NCBI GenBank assembly: GCA_963750535.1
Contig: CAVVRF010000032.1
Span: forward strand, 186,001 to 250,000
Source: JAKFWF01 sp963750535
GTDB lineage: Bacteria; Pseudomonadota; Alphaproteobacteria; Rhizobiales; Hyphomicrobiaceae
Direction: 5' to 3'
DNA length: 64,000 nt
In this document: positions 55,581 to 64,000 of the stretch, in pieces
Numbering within the stretch: the first letter of the stretch is position 1
How the letters are laid out: each line of letters begins with the position of its first letter
The notes under the pieces: model-generated
What the model was told of the DNA's origin: nothing
The model's database searches: none
What the model saw: only the letters and a program-made list of their open reading frames with translations
Translations under genes and position numbers: made by a program

Positions 55581-56665
55581 TCAATTCGCACCCACCTTGT
55601 CCCGCTTGGGCACCGCCACCAACCACTTGCCGAGCTCCTCCTGCCAGAATTTCGCCTGGCCGGTGGTGCCGTGGCCGGCGGTCGCTTCACTGGCCGGGAT
55701 CAGCAGCAGGCGGCCGTTTTTCACGCGCTTCAATTCGCGCTCCATCAGGCCGGTCTCGGGTGGGTTGCGCTCGTCGTCGGCGGAGTTGATCGCCAGCAGG
55801 TGCGCCGTGATCTTGTCGAGCCCGGGCGCCGGATTGTAGTCGCGCGAGCTGTCCCACTGATAAAGCGCGTCGTTGGCATCGAGCGGGAACGGCGCCGCCA
55901 GCCGGGCATCCAGCAGCTTGTCCGCCGCCTCGCGCGTCGGCGCCGCCTTCTGCAGGGCGAGTTGCCGCCGTTGGTGCCGATCGCATAGAACACGCTTGCC
56001 GTCCGCGCCGACTTCGGCTGCGTCGTGTAGTTGCCGCCATTCCATTCCGGGTCGTTGCGGATGCTGTCGATGATCAGCCGCCGCATCATCCAGTTGCGGC
56101 TCGACATTTCCGTCGGCTGCGCCGCCATCGGCACCAGGGCGTCCATGAAGCCCGGGTATTTCACGCCCCAGATCCAGGTGTGCATGCCGCCCATCGAGTT
56201 GCCGAGCACCAGGCGCAGGTGCTGCAGGCCCAAGCCTTCGGTGACCAGCCGATATTGCGCCGCGACCATGTCGTCATAGTTGTAGCGTGGGAACTTGGCG
56301 CGCAGTCCGTCCGATGGCTTTGATGTCTTGCCGGTGCCAATCGCGTCGGGAAGGATGATGAAGTACTTCGTGGCATCGAGCGGTTGCCCGGCGCCGAACA
56401 GCTCGCCGGCAAAGCCTGGCGTCAGCATGCCGGCGCCAGAGCCGGTGGTGCCGTGCAATATCAGCACCGGCTCGCCCTTGGGATCGCCGACGGTGGTGTA
56501 GTTGATGCGCAATTCCGGCATCACCTCGCCGGTGGCGAACTTGAAATCCTTGGCGATCCAGGAGCCTTGGCGGGCAGGCGGGTAGTCGGCGGCGCCGGCA
56601 CCCGCAATCGACAGGGTGAAGAATGCCGCCGTGAGCAGCACGCGCGATATCGCGTTCAATATCAT
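55581..56665 (-). CDS. Exported alpha/beta hydrolase, MetX-like (frameshift)
   Basis: About 361 residues with an N-terminal signal peptide (residues about 1-25, ending GAGAA). The fold is that of homoserine O-acetyltransferase-like hydrolases: VLILHGTTGSGAGMLTPGFA, the Ser nucleophile in VLGNSMGGMHTWIWG, ILPDAIGTGKTSKPSDGLRA, and the C-terminal His in ATAGHGTTGQAKFW. Being exported, it is unlikely to make methionine precursors and is probably a secreted esterase. A missing base near 55961 breaks the frame within TNGGN-LALQKAAPTREAADK; adding one C restores it. Confidence 0.8.
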
Positions 56666-56761
56666 TGTGGGCCTCCTCCGTGCGGGACGATTGGCTCGTC
56701 TCTGGCGCAGCACCTTATCGCGAGAGCGTTGCCGAGGCGAGGCGGCTCCTGCCAGGCACCG

Positions 56762-57966
56762 TCAGCGCAGCAGCGTCGCGGCGATCAGCGCCAGCGATGC
56801 GGCGAGGCCGGCGGCAGGTATCCACAGCGGCACCCGCACGTGCGGCCCGCTCGATGCCATGTCAGTATGGCGCACACGGAGGAGCGCCAGGTTCACCAGG
56901 GCAAACACCAGCAGGGTCGCGATCGACGTGCCTTCGGCAAGGATCTCGAACGGGGCGAGCAATGCCAGGGCGACGACCGCCAGGACTACCGCCGCGGTCG
57001 CCAGGACCGGGGTCGAGGTACGCGGATCGACCTCGCCGACCGAGGCCGGCAGATCGCCCTGCCGCGCCATCCCGTAGACGACGCGGGCAGCCATCGTCAT
57101 CTGCGCCAGGATGGTGTTCAGGGTGGCGCAAATTGCGATCATGCCGATCGTTGCGGGGCTGACGCTCGACAGGTGGCGGAACACCAGGCTCAACGGTGCC
57201 GGCGACGCGGCGAGCTCGGCGATCGGCACGGCGCTGACCGCGATCACCGCGATCGCGACGTAAAGCACCGTCGAGATCAGCAGCGTCAGCACCATCGCAC
57301 GCGGAATATCCCGATGCGGATCCCTCGCCTCCTCCACGACATTGGCAAGGTCCTCGAAGCCGATGAAGGCGAAGAACGCCAGCAGGCTGCCGAAGGCGAT
57401 GCCGGAGAGGACGGAAGCGTCGAGGGTGAGCGGGACGGCATCTGCGGCACGAGGCCGGCGTTGAGCGCGGCAACAATTATCGCAAGCAGGCCGCCGACCT
57501 CGATGATGGTGAAAAAGCCCGCTACCGCGACCGACTGCAGGATGCCCAAGGCCGCCACGCCACCCAGCGCGCAGACGATCAGGACCACCAGCACGCCCTG
57601 CGGCAGGTCGACGAACTGCTTCAGGTAGCCGGCCGCGCCGAGAGCGACTGCCGACGATGAAACGACGGCGATCAGGATCGTGAGCAGGCCGGTTGCGGTC
57701 GAAAGCGCTCGCGAGCCGAACGCGGCCCTCACGTAGGCGGCTTCGCCGGCGCTGACGGGAAACCGGGTCGACAGCTCGGTGTAGGAGGCGACCGTCAGTG
57801 CCATGACCGCAGCCGCCAACAGGAATGACCATGGCGTGAACGCGCCGGCGTGACCGGCGACGGCGCCGATCAGCACGTAGATGCCGGCACCGACCGTGAT
57901 ACCGGTGCCATAGAGGACCAGGAGCGCGAGGCCCAATCGGCGCTGCAATGCCGCTGGCGGGTTCAT
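56762..57966 (-). CDS. APC-family amino acid permease (frameshift)
   Basis: About 401 residues with roughly 12 helices of the amino acid-polyamine-organocation superfamily. The start carries the conserved GLALLVLYGTGITVGAGIYV motif that binds the amino-acid backbone, and the later SRFPVSAGEAAYVRAAFGSR loop is typical. A missing base at about 57446 breaks the frame between NAGLVP and ADAVPLTLDASVLSGIAFG. Substrate unknown. It is the last gene before the divergent alpha/beta hydrolase. Confidence 0.85.
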
Positions 57967-58239
57967 GGCAGCCTCGGTCTCCCTCTGAGCATCCGGCATC
58001 CGGCCCGGCCGCTCGGCGCCAGATCCGGCCCCGATTGCCTTCGCGGCTGGCGCCTGGAAAACATTACCGCGAACCTCTGCGGAGCAGTTGCGCCAGGTCA
58101 GGCTGATCCCTCGACGCGCCGGCCTCGCTCGACCATAACAGGGTTGCAGGCGAGGCGGTCACCAGGGGATTGCGCAGGCGGGCCGCTTCGGAGGAGCATT
58201 GGATCTGGCGCAAGCAGCGCGGCTCGATGGGAGATGACG

Positions 58240-59139
58240 ATGCCTTACGCAGTGTCGAACGGGGTCAGGATCTATTTCGAGGAAGCCGGTCCGGCCGACG
58301 CGCCGGCGATCCTGTTCCTGCACGAGTACTGCGGCGACTATCGCAGCTGGGAAGGCCAGATGCGCCACTTCAGCCGCAACTGGCGGTGCATCACCTTTTC
58401 GAATCGCGGCTATCCGCGCTCCGACGTGCCGGCGGGCGAGGCGGCCTACGGCCAGGACATCGCCTGCCAGGACGCGGTCGCCGTCCTCGATCACCTGAAG
58501 ATCGCACGCGCCCACGTCGTCGGCCTGAGCATGGGCGGCTACACCGCGCTGATGCTGGCGGTGAAGTTTCCCGACCGCCTCGTCTCTTGCGTCGCGGCGG
58601 GTGCAGGCTCGGGCGCCACGCTGGCGCAGCGGCAACAGTTCATCGAGGAGGCGCTGGCGACGGCGGCGGACATGGAACGGCGGCGCAGCCTCGACGCGGT
58701 CGGCATGGGACTGTCGCCGACGCGGGTACAACTCCAGAACAAGGATCCGCGCGGCTGGCAGGAATTCGTCGCACACCTCGGCGAGCGCGACGCCAAGGCG
58801 GCGGCGCTCACGCTGCGGCAGATCCAGGCCAAGCGCCCGTCGTTGCACGACCTCGAGCGCGAGCTTGCGGCAGTGACGACCCCGGTGCTGATCCTGGTGG
58901 GCGACGAGGACGAGCCATGCCTCGACGTCGACCTTTGGCTGAAGCGGCTCATGCCGGCCGCGCGTCTCGGGGTGCTGCCGGCGTCGGGTCACGCCATCAA
59001 TCTCGAGGAGCCAGCGCTGTTCAATCAACTGGTCGAGACGTTTCTGGCTGCGGTCGATCGTGGCACCTGGCGGCCCCGCGACAAGCGGTCGGCGCCGGGC
59101 ACGGCGGCCGGATCGCTCGGCGCGAAGCGCCAGTCCTAG
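58240..59139 (+). CDS. Alpha/beta hydrolase
   Basis: About 299 residues. Landmarks are AILFLHEYCGDYRSWEGQ (oxyanion region), the Ser nucleophile in VVGLSMGGYTALML, the acid in ILVGDEDEPCLD and the His in LPASGHAINLEEP. It resembles 3-oxoadipate enol-lactonase-like and related esterases, but the substrate cannot be told. The polar tail of about 25 residues after VDRGTWRPR is not conserved. ATG at 58240 is preferred over 58234 because the GGGAG at 58229 is then correctly spaced. Confidence 0.85.
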   Translation: MPYAVSNGVRIYFEEAGPADAPAILFLHEYCGDYRSWEGQMRHFSRNWRCITFSNRGYPRSDVPAGEAAYGQDIACQDAVAVLDHLKIARAHVVGLSMGGYTALMLAVKFPDRLVSCVAAGAGSGATLAQRQQFIEEALATAADMERRRSLDAVGMGLSPTRVQLQNKDPRGWQEFVAHLGERDAKAAALTLRQIQAKRPSLHDLERELAAVTTPVLILVGDEDEPCLDVDLWLKRLMPAARLGVLPASGHAINLEEPALFNQLVETFLAAVDRGTWRPRDKRSAPGTAAGSLGAKRQS

Positions 59140-59140
59140 C

Positions 59141-59380
59141 TCAGCCGGGCCCGCTCGCGGCAAGCCAGGGCACCGTGCGGCGGCCGGCGGCCAGGGCTTC
59201 CTCGCGGCTGGCGTAGCGCAGCGTCGAGAAGTTCCCGGTGATGCGCCAGAAGGCGCCATCCTCGATGTCGCGGCGGAATTCCTCGAAGCCGAACGAGCCG
59301 TCGGCGCGCACGAAAATATCGACACAGCGGGTCCGGTCCGGGCTCTCGATGCTGTCGAGCGCGGTCCAGGGCCGCCGCAT
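59141..59380 (-). CDS. Small conserved hypothetical protein
   Basis: A 79-residue soluble protein: MRRPWTALDSIESPDRTRCV, then DIFVRADGSFGFEEFRRDIE and TLRYASREEALAAGRRTVPW. I recall similar short proteins from Rhizobiales genomes; no function is known. Its ATG shares one base with the stop of the MlaC-like gene upstream (TGATG), so the two are translationally coupled. Confidence 0.75.
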   Translation of the reverse strand: MRRPWTALDSIESPDRTRCVDIFVRADGSFGFEEFRRDIEDGAFWRITGNFSTLRYASREEALAAGRRTVPWLAASGPG

Positions 59381-59997
59381 CAGCGATTGAGCGCGATCAC
59401 CAGGGCCTTCACGTGGCCACCGTTCTCGCTGATGTAGCTCGAGAACAGGCGGTTGAGCTGCGGCGTCATCCAGAAGCTCATCACCTGCGCGTCGCGCACC
59501 TTGTAGCCGCCGCCGCTGCGGTTCAGCAGCCACGACACGTCGTAGCTGGAGCCGTCGCGCATGTGCACGGTGCTGTCGACGGTGAGGCCGTATTTGGCCG
59601 GCCGGGCCGATGGCTGGAACGTGACGTGGCTGACCTGGTACTTGCCCGCCTCGCTGATCGCGTAGCGCGACATCCAGCGGGTCATGCCGGTAAAGTAGGC
59701 CGGCTTGTCGGCGGCGCTGAGCTGGCTGCCATAGTCGCCAAGGCCTTGGGCGCCCATGTAGCCGAGGTCGGCATGGCGCAGGATGACCGACTGGAGGGTG
59801 GCGGCCGATCGCGTCCGCGACGCGGCAATCAGCTCCTTGGCGACGCCGTCCATGTAGCGGACGGCGGGGTCGGACGCCTGGGCGCTGGTCGGCGTCGCTG
59901 CGGCGAAATGAAGCGAGCCAAGCGCGATGGCGACGAGGGCGAGAAGCATGGGCAGCCGCCGGCCGATCGCGAAAAACGGCGCTCGTGAAGCTGACAT
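59380..59997 (-). CDS. MlaC-like phospholipid-binding / ABC substrate-binding protein
   Basis: A 205-residue exported protein of the MlaC/Ttg2D type (PF05494-like). A signal peptide covers residues about 1-40. Characteristic parts are AYFTGMTRWMSRYA and the C-terminal YKVRDAQVMSFWMTPQLNRL followed by FSSYISENGGHVKALV. MlaC shuttles phospholipids between the outer-membrane complex and the MlaFEDB ABC transporter; none of those genes is nearby, so this member may have another partner. Confidence 0.75.
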   Translation of the reverse strand: MSASRAPFFAIGRRLPMLLALVAIALGSLHFAAATPTSAQASDPAVRYMDGVAKELIAASRTRSAATLQSVILRHADLGYMGAQGLGDYGSQLSAADKPAYFTGMTRWMSRYAISEAGKYQVSHVTFQPSARPAKYGLTVDSTVHMRDGSSYDVSWLLNRSGGGYKVRDAQVMSFWMTPQLNRLFSSYISENGGHVKALVIALNR

Positions 59998-60149
59998 CGG
60001 CGAAACTCCAGTGATCGAGAAGCAATATCCAATCGAGACTTCGAGTGCTTTTATAGCCTCGTCGCGCATGTCTGCAGCAGCTTTATGGCAACAGCCGTGG
60101 TGCGCGATCGAATGGCCGGGTCCTGTGAGCAACTGTTGCCCGAGGTTGG

Positions 60150-60803
60150 TTAACGATTGCTTGCCATCAGACCCGGCTCGAAACGGCGAATGATGATCTC
60201 GATCGGGGTCGGGTTGAAGCCGTTGCACGGATTGTGCATTTGCGGGCAGTTGGAGAGCACCGCGAGCACGTCGCGCCCGGCCAGCAGGGCAACGCGGCTG
60301 CCGGGCGGCGAGGCATCGGCGGCGACCTCGACCGGGCGGTCGCCGGCAATCGGAACCTGCATGAAAAAATTTATGTTGGCGACGATGGCGCTGTCGTCGA
60401 GGCCGTACTGGCCGAGGATGCGCCTGAAATTGTCATAGCAGTTGGGGCCGGGCGGCGCGCCATAGCGCAACCGATTGTTGGCATCGCTGCAACAACCGTA
60501 GATCGTGTCGTGCCGTCCGAGGCTGTCGGCGACCACCGTGAACAGCGCATTGCCGCGATCCGAGTAAAGGATCGTGCCAAGCCCGATATAGGGCAGCCTT
60601 TGCACCTTGATGGTGTTGGTCGCCGAATAGCGATCGCGCGGATCGGCGGCATCGAAACACAGGAAATCGACTGCCTGCTGGCCGTGCGTATCGATGATCT
60701 CGAGGATATCGCCGCGCCTGATCTGGCGGCCCCACGGTGCTCCGGCGGCGACTGTCTCGCGGCAAATGATCGGCGCGGCGTCGATGTCTTCGGGCTCGAT
60801 CAT
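60150..60803 (-). CDS. DUF1989 (urea carboxylase-associated type) protein
   Basis: About 217 residues of the DUF1989 family. Conserved parts are RQIRRGDILEIIDTHGQQAV, DFLCFDA, the Ser-rich loop RYSATNTIKVQ, LYSDRGNALFTVVADS and the cysteine-containing GCCSDANNRLRYG with the later NCPQMHNPCNGFNPTPIEI. The family is linked to urea amidolyase/guanidine-urea metabolism in many bacteria and fold-related cupins, but no urea gene is near. ATG 60845 is an alternative start, adding fourteen residues. Confidence 0.82.
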   Translation of the reverse strand: MIEPEDIDAAPIICRETVAAGAPWGRQIRRGDILEIIDTHGQQAVDFLCFDAADPRDRYSATNTIKVQRLPYIGLGTILYSDRGNALFTVVADSLGRHDTIYGCCSDANNRLRYGAPPGPNCYDNFRRILGQYGLDDSAIVANINFFMQVPIAGDRPVEVAADASPPGSRVALLAGRDVLAVLSNCPQMHNPCNGFNPTPIEIIIRRFEPGLMASNR

Positions 60804-60910
60804 GCTGCCAGGCTCGCCCCCGTGCGCTTGAATGCGGGGCAGCATCGGCAATTCAGTGCCGCCCGGCAAGCGCGAGCAGTCGGAAGTTTTGTCGCACTCG
60901 ATGACCCGGC

Positions 60911-61306
60911 CTATCTCGATTGCCCGGCATCGGCCTCGGGCAAAGCCGCGACGTCGCGCGAGCTCAGGTTGATGTAGACATCCTGGCCGCTCACCGCGAA
61001 GCGGCCAGCCGGGACCGCCACCGTGCGCGCGCCGAACCCCAGGAAACCGCCAGTCTTGAAGCGCAGCTCGCGCACGTAACCGGCGGCGGACGAGGTGACG
61101 TCGGTCACCTCCCCGACGCGCTGGCCGTCGCTGGCCACCACATTCTGTCCGGCGACCGGCGCTGGGCCACGCAGATAGGGATCCTTGAGCGGCCCGACCG
61201 AGACCGGGGCGAGCGACTGCGCATACGCCGCGATCGCGCCGATGACGGGAGCGGCGGCAAGCAAAGTCACGATGATGATCAGCCGGATCAGCTCGAGTGG
61301 ACGCAT
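60911..61306 (-). CDS. Exported PRC-barrel-like protein
   Basis: A 131-residue protein with a signal peptide or anchor (residues about 1-30). The rest, GQNVVASDGQRVGEVTDVTS followed by AAGYVRELRFKTGGFLGFGA and RTVAVPAGRFAVSGQDVYIN, matches the beta-strand pattern of a PRC-barrel domain, a fold used in RNA processing factors and photosynthetic reaction centres but also in many exported proteins of unknown role. It lies 107 bases from the DUF1989 gene in the same direction. Confidence 0.7.
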   Translation of the reverse strand: MRPLELIRLIIIVTLLAAAPVIGAIAAYAQSLAPVSVGPLKDPYLRGPAPVAGQNVVASDGQRVGEVTDVTSSAAGYVRELRFKTGGFLGFGARTVAVPAGRFAVSGQDVYINLSSRDVAALPEADAGQSR

Positions 61307-61442
61307 CACAAACCTCCATCGCTCGCAGATGGCCACGGCGACCCGATCTGCGGCGCCACCGTCAGGTGGAGGTAAGAACGCGGTGGGCGAATAAAAGTCG
61401 CCGATGCGCACGAATTTGTGATGCAACAATGCCTGCCGTCGA

Positions 61443-62075
61443 TCAGGCGGCCTCGAGCGCGGGCACCGGCAGTTGTGGGCGCGGTGTGGTCCGTTCGCGG
61501 CCGAAGCGGGCGCCAGCCGGGACCTCGCCAACCTTGAGCAGGGCGGCCATGGCATCGACCTGGGGCTGCGCGATCCGAGGCGCGGAATGCAGCACCACCG
61601 ACTTCGAGGCTTCCGGATGAACCAGCACGATCTCGTGATGGGCACCCGACAGCGAGGTGCGGATGTGGTGGGCGACGCCGCGGTAGGCGCTCAATGGCTC
61701 GCTCCAGGTCGGCATGCTCTCGTCGCTGCCGCTGGAGGCGTGCACCGCATCGCCGGCAATGACGATCCGGCGTGGTTGCAATGCGCGCCGCAATAACAGT
61801 CGCAGCGGGATCGCGACAAAGGCCACGGCGATGGCGAGGCCGGTGGTGAGTTGCACGGCGACAACCGGCTGGCGAAGCATCGCCAGCAGCGTGTCGGGAT
61901 CCACCGCCGCGCGTGCCAGCAGCAGCGAGAATGGCGTCAAGAGGACCGCGGCCGCGACGAAAATGAACGCTCCGGCGGCGACGATGCCGGCGGGCGAAGC
62001 GCGGTGCTCCACAGTCAGTGGCAGGGAATCGGCGGTTTCCGGTGATGTAGCGGCCGTGCCCCACGCGCTGGCCAT
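61443..62075 (-). CDS. Two-helix membrane protein, hypothetical
   Basis: About 210 residues: two predicted helices (residues about 32-53, IVAAGAFIFVAAAVLLTPFS, and 70-92) then a cytoplasmic part with HEIVLVHPEASKSVVLHSA. The C-terminal domain has regularly spaced strands but no catalytic motif. I do not recognise the family. The start (AGGAG at 12 bases) is well placed. The upstream region contains a perfect palindromic operator shared with the divergent ArsR-type gene. Confidence 0.6.
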   Translation of the reverse strand: MASAWGTAATSPETADSLPLTVEHRASPAGIVAAGAFIFVAAAVLLTPFSLLLARAAVDPDTLLAMLRQPVVAVQLTTGLAIAVAFVAIPLRLLLRRALQPRRIVIAGDAVHASSGSDESMPTWSEPLSAYRGVAHHIRTSLSGAHHEIVLVHPEASKSVVLHSAPRIAQPQVDAMAALLKVGEVPAGARFGRERTTPRPQLPVPALEAA

Positions 62076-62173
62076 ATCGATGCTCCTGACGGTGAAAAGT
62101 GATCGCGAATCGCTCGCGACGATACCTCGCCCGGTGGTTACCAGGGCATTTACCGCCGTACTGCAATTCGCAC

Positions 62174-62201
62174 TTGACACATAAACATATGTTTATATCC
62201 T
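62174..62201 (+). promoter_or_regulatory. Promoter with perfect 16-bp operator palindrome
   Basis: TTGACA (62174-62179) and TATCCT (62196-62201) form a promoter with 16-base spacing. Between them is the perfect palindrome ATAAACATATGTTTAT (62181-62196), overlapping the spacer and the first -10 base. This is the usual size and position for an ArsR-family operator, so self-regulation of the downstream ArsR-methyltransferase/metF operon is likely. It may also act on the divergent gene. Confidence 0.65.
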
Positions 62202-62220
62202 TCGCTCGATCGGAGGACCG

Positions 62221-63252
62221 ATGACCGGCTCAATGCGCGCGGACGATGTGGTGGAGGCTTTGAAGGCTGCGGCTGAGCCGACGCGGCTTCGCATCCTGTT
62301 GCTGCTGGCCGATAGCGAGCTCAGCGTGAAGGATCTCACCCGCATCCTGGGGCAGAGCCAGCCGCGCATCAGCCGCCATCTGAAGCTGCTGCACGAGGCC
62401 GGGCTGATCGAGCGCAGCCGGGAAGGCAGCTGGGTCTATTTCACGCTCGGCGCCGCTTCCGAGGCGGCGGCGCTGGCACGAGGTCTCGTCTGCCAGGTTG
62501 ACCCGCATGACGGGCCGGTGGCGCGTGATCGCGAGCGGGCCGAGGCGCTGAAGCTCGAGCGAGAGGCGGCGGCACAGGCCTATTTTGCTACCCACGCGGC
62601 CGAATGGGACCAGATCCGCTCGCTGCATGTCGCCGAGGCCGACGTCGAGGCGGCGATGCTCGAGGCGCTGGGGAGCAGTAAATACGACCTGCTGGTCGAT
62701 CTCGGCACCGGTACCGGCCGGATCCTGGAATTGTTCGCCCAGCGCTATGCCCGCGGCCTCGGGATCGACGTCAATCACGCGATGCTGGCCTATGCACGCT
62801 CGAAGCTCGGCCGCGCCGGCCTCGAGCGCACCCATGTCCGCCAGGGCGACATCTACAACCTGAACCTGCCCGACGGTTCCGCCGGCGCGGTCGTCATGCA
62901 CCAGGTGCTGCACTTCCTGTCCGATCCGGCCCGCGCGATCCGTGAGGCGGCGCGGGTCTTGGAGCCGGGCGGCGATCTCCTGATCGTCGACTTCGCCCCG
63001 CACGACCTCGAGTTCCTGCGCGACAGGTTCGCCCACGACCGTCTCGGGTTCTCGCACGCCGCCATCGATGGCTGGCTGGACGAGGCGGGGCTCGACCGGG
63101 TCAGCGTGCGAGACCTGACGCCGGCGCGGTCGGGTGACGCCGACAAGCTGACCGTCTCCCTGTGGCTGGCGCGCCGCCAGGGCAGTCGCGGTCGCAAGGT
63201 ATTGCCGGCGGCGGCCGTCGGTCGCCTGGAGAACGCGGAGCAATCGCCATGA
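62221..63252 (+). CDS. ArsR-family regulator fused to SAM-dependent methyltransferase
   Basis: A 343-residue fusion. Residues about 8-95 form an ArsR winged helix (TRLRILLLLADSELSVKDLT, SQPRISRHLKLLHEAGLIER, VYFTLGAAS). Residues about 145-300 form a class I methyltransferase: the SAM motif DLGTGTGRILELFAQRYARG, the acidic end GIDVNHAMLAYARS, and VVMHQVLHFLSDPARAIREA. It lacks the metal-binding Cys pair of ArsR sensors. Its ATGA overlap with metF and the operator upstream suggest a SAM-responsive regulator of methionine metabolism, as in SahR/SamR-type ArsR proteins of Proteobacteria. Whether the methyltransferase half is catalytic or only senses SAM is open. Confidence 0.9.
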   Translation: MTGSMRADDVVEALKAAAEPTRLRILLLLADSELSVKDLTRILGQSQPRISRHLKLLHEAGLIERSREGSWVYFTLGAASEAAALARGLVCQVDPHDGPVARDRERAEALKLEREAAAQAYFATHAAEWDQIRSLHVAEADVEAAMLEALGSSKYDLLVDLGTGTGRILELFAQRYARGLGIDVNHAMLAYARSKLGRAGLERTHVRQGDIYNLNLPDGSAGAVVMHQVLHFLSDPARAIREAARVLEPGGDLLIVDFAPHDLEFLRDRFAHDRLGFSHAAIDGWLDEAGLDRVSVRDLTPARSGDADKLTVSLWLARRQGSRGRKVLPAAAVGRLENAEQSP

Positions 63253-64000
63253 TCGCCGACCCTCCCGCACGCCGCAGCCGCCTCGTCGGCTCGGGCGAGA
63301 TCGATGTCTCCTTCGAGTTCTTCCCGCCGAAGAACGACAAGATGGAGGAGGCACTGTGGACCGCCGTGCGCCGGCTCGAGCCGCTGGCACCCGAATTCGT
63401 GTCGGTGACCTACGGCGCCGGCGGGTCGACGCGCGAGCGCACGCACCAGACGGTCGCGCGCATCGTCAACGAGACCACGCTGCGGCCGGCGGCGCACCTC
63501 ACCTGCGTCAGCGCGACCCGCGACCAGGTCGACGAGGTCATCCGCGGCTACTGGGGGGCCGGCATCCGCCACATCGTCGCGCTGCGCGGCGATCCGGCGA
63601 CCGGGGTCGGCACGCGCTATGAACCGCATCCGGGCGGCTACGCGACCACCGCCGATCTGATCGCCGGGATCAGGAGGATCGGCAACTTCGAGATCTCGGT
63701 CGGCGGCTATCCGGAAAAGCACCCGGAGAGCGCGACGGTCGAGGCCGACATCGCGCACCTGAAGTCGAAGGTGGACGCCGGCGCCTCCCGCATCATCACC
63801 CAGTTCTTCTTCGACAACACGCACTACCTGCGGTTTGTCGAGCGCTGCCGCGCCGGGGGCATCTGGTGTCCGATCCATCCGGGCATCGTGCCGATCCACA
63901 ACTTCAAGCAGGTGGCGAGCTTCGGCGCCAAGACCGGCACGACGATGCCGGCGTGGCTCGCCCATCGCTTCGAGGGGCTCGACCACGATCCGGCGACCAC
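63249..64000 (+). CDS. metF: Methylenetetrahydrofolate reductase (3' truncated)
   Basis: The first 250 residues of MetF, which reduces 5,10-methylenetetrahydrofolate to 5-methyl-THF for methionine synthesis. Visible are VSFEFFPPKNDKMEEALWTA with the catalytic Glu, SVTYGAGGSTRERTHQTVA, HIVALRGDPATGVGTRYEPH and TQFFFDNTHYLRF. The gene starts inside the stop codon of the ArsR-methyltransferase gene (ATGA) and runs past the window end. Coupled expression makes metF the probable main target of that regulator. Confidence 0.95.
   Translation, partial: MIADPPARRSRLVGSGEIDVSFEFFPPKNDKMEEALWTAVRRLEPLAPEFVSVTYGAGGSTRERTHQTVARIVNETTLRPAAHLTCVSATRDQVDEVIRGYWGAGIRHIVALRGDPATGVGTRYEPHPGGYATTADLIAGIRRIGNFEISVGGYPEKHPESATVEADIAHLKSKVDAGASRIITQFFFDNTHYLRFVERCRAGGIWCPIHPGIVPIHNFKQVASFGAKTGTTMPAWLAHRFEGLDHDPAT

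Overview
The window is a GC-rich (clearly above 60 % by eye), densely coded chromosomal segment of an alphaproteobacterium, most likely a Hyphomicrobiales (Rhizobiales) member of the Xanthobacteraceae/Bradyrhizobiaceae type. Pointers are the order eno - septum initiator - pdhA - pdhB (with N-terminal lipoyl domain) - pdhC - lpd, a DUF3126 protein, a bacterial transglutaminase-like cysteine peptidase, a short cobalamin-dependent ribonucleotide reductase, an alphaproteobacterial SOS box (GAAC-N7-GAAC) and a CtrA box (TTAA-N7-TTAAC). The genus is inference. No rRNA, tRNA, CRISPR array, prophage or insertion sequence was recognised.

Region by region. 0-6.5 kb: end of a flavoprotein gene, a copper-delivery cluster (DUF2946-like, PCuAC, SCO), a sulfurtransferase, cysK with an AlaX editing protein, and an outer-membrane beta-barrel gene under a CtrA box. 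6.6-12.1 kb: amidohydrolase, a nucleoside deoxyribosyltransferase paired with a class III adenylate cyclase, a TIGR02466-type oxygenase, a GNAT and a polysaccharide deacetylase. 12.1-13.1 kb: a hicAB toxin-antitoxin cassette bracketed by a perfect 71-bp direct repeat, the clearest accessory insertion here. 13.1-25.5 kb: epoxide-hydrolase-like enzyme, enoyl-CoA hydratase, cysE, DUF3126, gamma carbonic anhydrase, PilZ, PAS, rhomboid, CBS and patatin proteins, hisI, a NifU-like scaffold, yidD, a SEL1 protein and an orphan TAXI solute-binding protein. 25.8-31.1 kb: thrS, large intergenic palindromes, an EthD protein and a queuosine group (queF, transporter, queC). 31.3-40.6 kb: eno and the pyruvate dehydrogenase operon, with two unusual small genes inside it and two small lipoproteins. 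40.7-51.1 kb: GST, HAD phosphatase, esterase, DUF2147, a DevBCA-like exporter, ftsEX, YdcF and an acyltransferase. 51.2-64 kb: nrdJ with an SOS box, ettA, hydrolases, an amino-acid permease, an MlaC-like protein, DUF1989, and an ArsR-methyltransferase regulator overlapping metF.

The sequence carries an unusual number of single-base frameshifts in otherwise well conserved genes (thrS, ethD, pdhB twice, lpd, ftsX, nrdJ, ettA three times, a hydrolase and a permease). Ten are +1 insertions and two are -1 deletions. I read them as probable residual sequencing errors and annotate these genes across the shift.
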